A stretch of 10,169 bases of DNA. Source: Chloroflexota bacterium. Lineage in GTDB: Bacteria > Chloroflexota > Dehalococcoidia > SZUA-161 > SpSt-899. The position numbers were made by a program, and so were the translations under genes. The stretch is from the NCBI GenBank assembly GCA_018725425.1, contig QLUL01000027.1, positions 1 to 10,169 of the forward strand, in the 5' to 3' direction. The notes beneath the pieces are model-generated. The model was not told the DNA's origin, ran no database searches, and saw only the letters and a list, made by a program, of their open reading frames with translations. This document shows positions 7,131 to 10,169 of the stretch, in pieces. Numbering within the stretch: the stretch's first letter is position 1; each line of letters opens with the position of its first letter.

Positions 7131-7883
7131 TCACAATACGTTTAGTGCCACCGCTATCGCTATCAGAACGGCAGCTTTTAAGAGGTCCGTTTTGCGCATC
7201 TTGAACTCAACCAGGGTCTGAAGGTTTCCTTCGTATCCCCGGGAGAGCATGGCGCGGTAAACCCTCTCCGCTCTTTCGAGAGTTCTGACGAACAGCATCC
7301 CGATCAACTTCCCGGTTGTGATCAGGGTGCGTATGTTCATTCCCCCGGTGAATCCCCTCGACGTAAGCGCCCGCAACATCCTTTGAACTTCTTCTATCAG
7401 CACAAAAATGTATCGATAGGTAAACATTATCATCCGTACCAATCTAACGGGCACTCTAAGCCTTTCCAGGGCCTTCATGGTGACATCGAACCGGACGGTG
7501 CTTATCATGGGGAATATGAGAATAACTGCCGCAAACGCCCTGACCGCTATCAGGGAGGCATGCTCCAGCCCGCCGGAGGTAACCGTCAAGAAAGCGAACC
7601 TTGCTATCTCATCCCCCTGATGATAGGAGAAGAGGATAATCACACTGAGTGGGAGGATGAAGAAACTGACCCCTGCCAGGTGCCCCAGCACGAAGCGGAA
7701 GGGTATCCTGGATACCAGAACCAGGAGGATAGCGACGGCTAACCCCACCATGGCCATCTTCAGGTCAGTGATGAGCACTACCGAGAATATCAGACCAAGG
7801 ATAGCGACCAGCTTGGCCCGCGGGTCCCACCGGTGGATCGGCGAAGCAAGTCCGGCATACCTGTCGATTTGAGGATATTCCAT
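7131..7883 (-). CDS. cbiQ: ECF cobalt/nickel transporter transmembrane subunit CbiQ
   Basis: EcfT-type membrane protein of 250 residues that couples CbiO to CbiM. The N-terminus DRYAGLASPIHRWDPRAKL is the usual CbiQ entry, followed by several hydrophobic helices (about 24-58, 66-86, 108-130). The two cytoplasmic coupling motifs are visible: RALTSRGF (about residues 171-178) and YRAMLSRGYEG (about 209-219), both with the conserved Arg-Gly that contacts the ATPase dimer. The ATG at 7883 lies ten bases past the cbiM stop; a GTG at 7886 would add one Met. The ribosome site is weak, so coupling to cbiM is likely. Length and motifs are normal. Confidence 0.93.
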   Translation of the reverse strand: MEYPQIDRYAGLASPIHRWDPRAKLVAILGLIFSVVLITDLKMAMVGLAVAILLVLVSRIPFRFVLGHLAGVSFFILPLSVIILFSYHQGDEIARFAFLTVTSGGLEHASLIAVRAFAAVILIFPMISTVRFDVTMKALERLRVPVRLVRMIMFTYRYIFVLIEEVQRMLRALTSRGFTGGMNIRTLITTGKLIGMLFVRTLERAERVYRAMLSRGYEGNLQTLVEFKMRKTDLLKAAVLIAIAVALNVL

Positions 7884-7893
7884 CACTTGCTAC

Positions 7894-8508
7894 CTATCTG
7901 GGCCTAAAACCCCTCAACGCCTGTGGGCTCACCCTTGCTACGAACTGAGCAAGTGCCCCTAAGACGATGGTTTCGATCGCTATCACCGGAAGATGCGCCA
8001 CAACCACGAAGGGAATCACATCTTCGAGGTGCTCACCGGTGGTAAGCAAACACAGGGAGAAGAACAGGACACCCAGAGCTATGGCTGTCCCCCCGGCCAA
8101 ACCACCGAATATCGCATATCTTCCTCTGATACCGATTCGGGTTCCCGCCGCAAAAAGCCCATAGGCTGCCAGTGCCGGCAGCCCCAGAATAACCGCATTT
8201 ATCCCTATGGTACTTATGCCTCCGTGTTGAAAGAGAAGGGCCTGCAGGATTAGGGCGACGAGAACGGCCGGGAAAGCGGACAGTCCGAGGGTTATCCCGG
8301 CTAAACCGTTCAGTATGAGATGAACGCTTGTGGGCCCCAGCGGTATACGGATTAATGACGCCACAAAGAGCGCCGCGGTGACTATCGAGACCTTCGGCAG
8401 CTCGGCGATATCGGTTTTCCTGGTTAGGACATAGGCGGTTAATGCCGCGGTAACCACGTATCCGGATACCCAGACTTGAGGCGACAACACGCCGTCTGAA
8501 ATGTGCAT
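7894..8508 (-). CDS. cbiM: ECF cobalt/nickel transporter substrate-capture subunit CbiM
   Basis: Membrane S-component of 204 residues that recognises the metal ion. It begins MHISDGVLSP, the canonical CbiM/NikM N-terminus in which Met1 and His2 are metal ligands. This decides the start: ATG 8508, overlapping the cbiL stop as TGATG; a TTG at 8511 would spoil that N-terminus unless processed. Further marks are TSVHLILNG (His 63, probably the internal ligand seen near residue 67 in relatives) and QALLFQHGGISTIGINAVILG-like sequence (89-109). Several hydrophobic helices follow. Nickel and cobalt variants cannot be separated from sequence alone. No CbiN follows; the preceding cbiL-like gene probably supplies the extra component. 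Confidence 0.93.
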   Translation of the reverse strand: MHISDGVLSPQVWVSGYVVTAALTAYVLTRKTDIAELPKVSIVTAALFVASLIRIPLGPTSVHLILNGLAGITLGLSAFPAVLVALILQALLFQHGGISTIGINAVILGLPALAAYGLFAAGTRIGIRGRYAIFGGLAGGTAIALGVLFFSLCLLTTGEHLEDVIPFVVVAHLPVIAIETIVLGALAQFVARVSPQALRGFRPR

Positions 8509-8951
8509 CAAGCACCCCGCCTTTTCCAGAAGAACAGTGCGGTGCCGATGAAGCCCCAGACTCCCAAGCCTGCCATCAGCCCGAGCTGGAGTGGGGTATA
8601 ACCGGTGCCACCTGCCCTCACCATATTGTCACCGACCGGAATGTGGATCCAACCGCCATGCCCCATGTGGCGCACCTGGACGCTCCACATCCCGGGCAGG
8701 GATAGGTCGGGCATGAAGGAGAAACGCCCATTCTCATCGCAGGCGCCGGTGAGCCAGGGGGTGGAGGGGTCATCGGGAGCGAAAACCCTGATCTCAGCCC
8801 CGGACATCGGCTCACCGGTATCGTAAGCGGCGAAAATCTCGATTATCACGCCTGTCCTGTATTCCAGCTCGACGCCGTGGGCGAATGCCGTCGCCGACAG
8901 GCCGAGGGGTAGAACAAAAACTAACAGGACAGCGAAAAGTATCCATCTCAT
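8508..8951 (-). CDS. cbiL: CbiL/NikL-like extracytoplasmic domain protein with C-terminal membrane anchor
   Basis: Accessory component of 147 residues placed directly before cbiM. A signal peptide (1-24, ending TAFA) would leave His-Gly at the mature N-terminus. The middle is a small beta-rich carboxypeptidase-regulatory/DUF4198-like domain: YDTGEPMSGAEIRVFAPDD (43-61), DENGRFSFMPD, LPGMWSVQV, then a His-containing stretch VRHMGHGGWIHIP (93-105). A C-terminal helix (about 121-141) followed by KRR anchors it. I chose ATG 8951, with GGAGG eight bases upstream and the signal peptide starting there; longer frames reach into a repeat-rich spacer. The mature His and the histidine cluster fit metal handling by analogy with NikL/NikN components, but binding is inferred. 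Confidence 0.82.
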   Translation of the reverse strand: MRWILFAVLLVFVLPLGLSATAFAHGVELEYRTGVIIEIFAAYDTGEPMSGAEIRVFAPDDPSTPWLTGACDENGRFSFMPDLSLPGMWSVQVRHMGHGGWIHIPVGDNMVRAGGTGYTPLQLGLMAGLGVWGFIGTALFFWKRRGA

Positions 8952-9020
8952 GTCTGCAACCTCCATTCCACCGCGCGGGTTTGCCATCAGGGCAAAATCC
9001 GAGGGGATCCCCCGGTGGCA

Positions 9021-9077
9021 GTAGCGCGGGGGCTTGTCCCCCGCCACACCCTTGCCGAGGATAAACCTCGGCGCTAC
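9021..9077. repeat. Three-way inverted-repeat (REP-like) element
   Basis: An outer stem GTAGC (9021-9025) / GCTAC (9073-9077) encloses two perfect 7-base-stem hairpins: GCGGGGG-cttgt-CCCCCGC (9026-9044) and GCCGAGG-ataaa-CCTCGGC (9054-9072), separated by a 9-base linker. Both loops are five bases. The compact cloverleaf-like design suggests a mobile REP/MITE unit or a structured RNA. The gcgggggcttgtcccccgc half resembles a repeat I associate with many environmental bacterial genomes. Confidence 0.7.
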
Positions 9078-9173
9078 TCCCGCAGGACTGGGCAGTTTTC
9101 ACCGGCGGTGTGTGTCTTGACCGCATATTTAGCCTTGCAAATACGGTTACGGTCAAATCGTAACCTGCGGGAG
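9077..9173 (-). repeat. Nested inverted repeats, possible structured leader RNA
   Basis: CTCCCGCAGG (9077-9086) is exactly complementary to CCTGCGGGAG (9164-9173), and pairing extends outward with a one-base bulge into gctac / gtaggc. Inside, TTGACCG (9117-9123) pairs with CGGTCAA (9150-9156), which competes with the palindrome GGTTACG-N7-CGTAACC (9145-9165). In the sense direction these would fold into alternative stems about 130-220 bases ahead of cbiL. I do not recognise a known riboswitch: the cobalamin box is absent. Confidence 0.45.
9145..9165. promoter_or_regulatory. 21-base perfect-arm palindrome upstream of cbiL
   Basis: GGTTACG (9145-9151) and CGTAACC (9159-9165) are perfect inverted arms around a seven-base centre. 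A dimeric regulator could bind it, or it could fold as a hairpin in RNA. It does not match NikR spacing or the TTGCAA operators found elsewhere in the window. Confidence 0.35.
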
Positions 9174-9196
9174 GTAGGCTCACAAAACAGCTCATC

Positions 9197-9221
9197 CTCC
9201 GTGTCTTTGTATCTTCGTGGC
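9197..9221 (-). repeat. Widespread intergenic repeat (cttcgtgg type)
   Basis: On the minus strand it reads gccacgaagatacaaagacacgg and onward, a variant of a short repeat I recall as common between genes in metagenome-derived bacterial genomes, where it is often mistranslated as HEDTKTRR. Function unknown; recognition is from memory. Confidence 0.5.
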
Positions 9222-9250
9222 TATCCGTTTTCTTTTCCACTTGTTTGCGC

Positions 9251-10060
9251 CTAAAGGGATTCGGCATAAACGTGTCCCTCCCCGACGTGAGCTAGATGGT
9301 CGAAGATTCCCTTCAGCTTCCGGTAGTCCTCCGTCCCCAGATCCGCTACCACGATATCAACGACCCCGTCCTCGGCGAGGGCGGCGAACATCTCGAATCC
9401 CGCGGCACCGACGTTAAGCTCATCCTCCGGGGGAAGTTCGCCGTCACCGAAGAGGTGATCGAAATGGAAGGTCATCTCCAGATCGGCAGTCCCGCCCTCG
9501 TGAAGTATGCCCTTGCGCTCCTCACCGATGAACTCCCCACCAGTGTATTGGCGTTCCTCTTCGAATCTGATGGTGAAACTGATGGTCTCACCTTCCCTCT
9601 CCGCCTTGCCGATAATGACCAGGGAATAGCCCCTGGCTGGGCCTTCAGTCGCCTTGATCACCTTCCAGGAAATGGCGTTGTAGTGGCCTACCGGGACATC
9701 CTTTGCCTCACCCACAAGGATGGGTAGGGCATCCTCACCACCCTCGGCAAGGTCCACGATATGCGTCCCCGGCAGGTTGATCCTGACCTCGGCCTGGACA
9801 TGGCCTCCCTTCTCAGCGTCGTAAGGGGGGCTGGCCTGATAGGCGACGATGTTGCCCAGGGTGATGTAGACGTGATCGAAGGTGAGTGCCCATCCGTCCC
9901 TGGAGACGAAGCCCTGTCGGATGAAGCCCTCGCCGTTGGCATGAAATTGCAGTGTCCCGGTTTCGGCGGGGGCCGGACAGCCGCCGATCAGGGCGGCGCC
10001 CATGGTGATAGCCAGGATCGACGCCAATGGCCTAGCTCTCCTCAGTATTCTCTTGAGCAT
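9251..10060 (-). CDS. Histidine-rich predicted lipoprotein, function unknown
   Basis: A 269-residue secreted protein. A basic N-terminus (MLKRILRRAR) and hydrophobic stretch end at lipobox LIGGC, predicting lipidation at Cys 28. The mature part is beta-rich and acidic, with FVSRDGWALTFDHVYITLGN (51-70), LPGTHIVDL (96-104), PVGHYNAISWKV (123-134) and a histidine/acid-rich end: FHFDHLFGDGE (198-208) and FDHLAHVGEGHVY (253-265). I recognise no firm family; it loosely recalls DUF4382-type lipoproteins. ATG 10060 has AGGAGG upstream at good spacing. It sits 42 bases behind the operator shared with the nik operon and precedes cbiLMQO, so an extracytoplasmic Ni/Co-binding role is a reasonable inference. 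A 300-base spacer follows before cbiL. Confidence 0.8.
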   Translation of the reverse strand: MLKRILRRARPLASILAITMGAALIGGCPAPAETGTLQFHANGEGFIRQGFVSRDGWALTFDHVYITLGNIVAYQASPPYDAEKGGHVQAEVRINLPGTHIVDLAEGGEDALPILVGEAKDVPVGHYNAISWKVIKATEGPARGYSLVIIGKAEREGETISFTIRFEEERQYTGGEFIGEERKGILHEGGTADLEMTFHFDHLFGDGELPPEDELNVGAAGFEMFAALAEDGVVDIVVADLGTEDYRKLKGIFDHLAHVGEGHVYAESL

Positions 10061-10156
10061 CGGTGACCTCCTCTTTGGTTGTTGTTTTCCTTACGGCCCT
10101 CTTGCAATTAGTTGCGATTACATCCCCCAAAAACCTCCTTCCCTGACGTTGTTTAT
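10047..10156 (-). repeat. Duplicated leader, copy B (upstream of the lipoprotein)
   Basis: Partner of copy A at 6279-6386. It includes the lipoprotein start codons, the ribosome site, the operator, and an upstream block (10135-10156) that in copy A overlaps the cbiO 3' end. Conservation is concentrated at the start region and the operator block, while the linker 10073-10098 differs, a pattern that fits selection on the two blocks. Confidence 0.85.
10102..10117 (-). promoter_or_regulatory. Candidate metalloregulator operator of the lipoprotein-cbi unit
   Basis: The sequence TTGCAATTAGTTGCGA (plus strand) is identical to the nik operator except at one central base; it keeps the GCAA-N4-TTGC palindrome arms (10104-10107 and 10112-10115). 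A possible -10 (TGTAAT) directly precedes it on the minus strand. Fur-superfamily (Nur/Zur-like) binding is inferred from the arm sequence and from the function of the flanking genes. Confidence 0.65.
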
Positions 10157-10169
10157 CATCCCGAATCTG

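Larger units (their letters stand above)
8952..9250. other. Repeat-rich intergenic region upstream of cbiL
   Basis: No real gene is visible in these 299 bases. Long frames across it translate repeats (for example the HEDTKTRR-type peptide) and have no coding character. It holds a three-way inverted-repeat element (9021-9077), a longer inverted pair (9077-9086 with 9164-9173), a palindrome (9145-9165), a 6-base stem hairpin TTTGCC/GGCAAA (8980-8996) just ahead of the cbiL ribosome site, and a cttcgtgg-type repeat (9197-9221). No convincing terminator or promoter was found. Confidence 0.7.

Noticed and set aside
8952..9047. Extended cbiL start at 9047
   Set aside because: It would place 32 residues of repeat-derived sequence before a perfect signal peptide; ATG 8951 has its own GGAGG.
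9060..9180. Cobalamin riboswitch upstream of cbiL
   Set aside because: A CCGGTGAAAA-like piece is present, but the conserved B12 box (AGCCAGGAGACCTGCC-like) and the expected order of elements are missing.
8812..9267. A 151-codon minus-strand frame across the cbiL upstream region
   Set aside because: It translates intergenic repeats (HEDTKTRR-type peptide) and overlaps cbiL out of frame; there is no family resemblance or ribosome site.
1..10169. CRISPR array, tRNA or rRNA genes, transposase gene
   Set aside because: No regularly spaced direct repeats, no cloverleaf with a CCA end, no rRNA-like sequence and no transposase-like frame were seen on either strand.

Overview
The window reads as one metal-uptake locus, probably for nickel and/or cobalt, from an uncultured-style bacterium. 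Every credible gene lies on the minus strand, so transcription runs from the right edge to the left. Bacterial signs are lipobox signal peptides, strong AGGAGG ribosome sites and tightly coupled operons. The combination of an ECF CbiM/Q/O importer and a Nik/Opp-type importer suits an anaerobe that needs a lot of Ni or Co for hydrogenases, CO dehydrogenase or corrinoids. The phylum cannot be fixed from this sequence. The intergenic repeats resemble those I associate with metagenome-derived anaerobes, and that is only an impression.

Layout from right to left: (1) a leader with a near-palindromic operator (10102-10117), then a histidine-rich lipoprotein of unknown function (10060-9251). (2) About 300 bases with no gene but unusually dense inverted repeats (8952-9250). 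(3) An ECF-type transporter operon: cbiL-like (8951-8508), cbiM (8508-7894), cbiQ (7883-7131) and cbiO (7119-6373), all overlapping or nearly touching. (4) A second copy of the leader and operator (6279-6386). (5) A six-gene Nik/Opp-type ABC operon: the SBP family-5 lipoprotein nikA (6214-4658), a class I SAM methyltransferase (4661-3870), permeases nikB (3876-2932) and nikC (2929-2030), and ATPases nikD (2026-1100) and nikE (1109-174). (6) A left margin (1-173) with an 83-base near-palindrome.

How it may work together: the lipoprotein and NikA are extracytoplasmic proteins that could bind metal or a metal chelate. CbiLMQO would import the free ion, and NikBCDE would import the ion or its chelate. 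Both operons start behind the same TTGCAA-N4-TTGCGA operator, which looks like a Fur-superfamily (Nur/Zur-like) box, so one repressor encoded outside the window probably controls both. The least ordinary points are the duplicated leader, which carries a leftover start codon in frame with nikA, the methyltransferase coupled inside the transporter operon, the histidine-rich lipoprotein, and the structured intergenic block ahead of cbiL.
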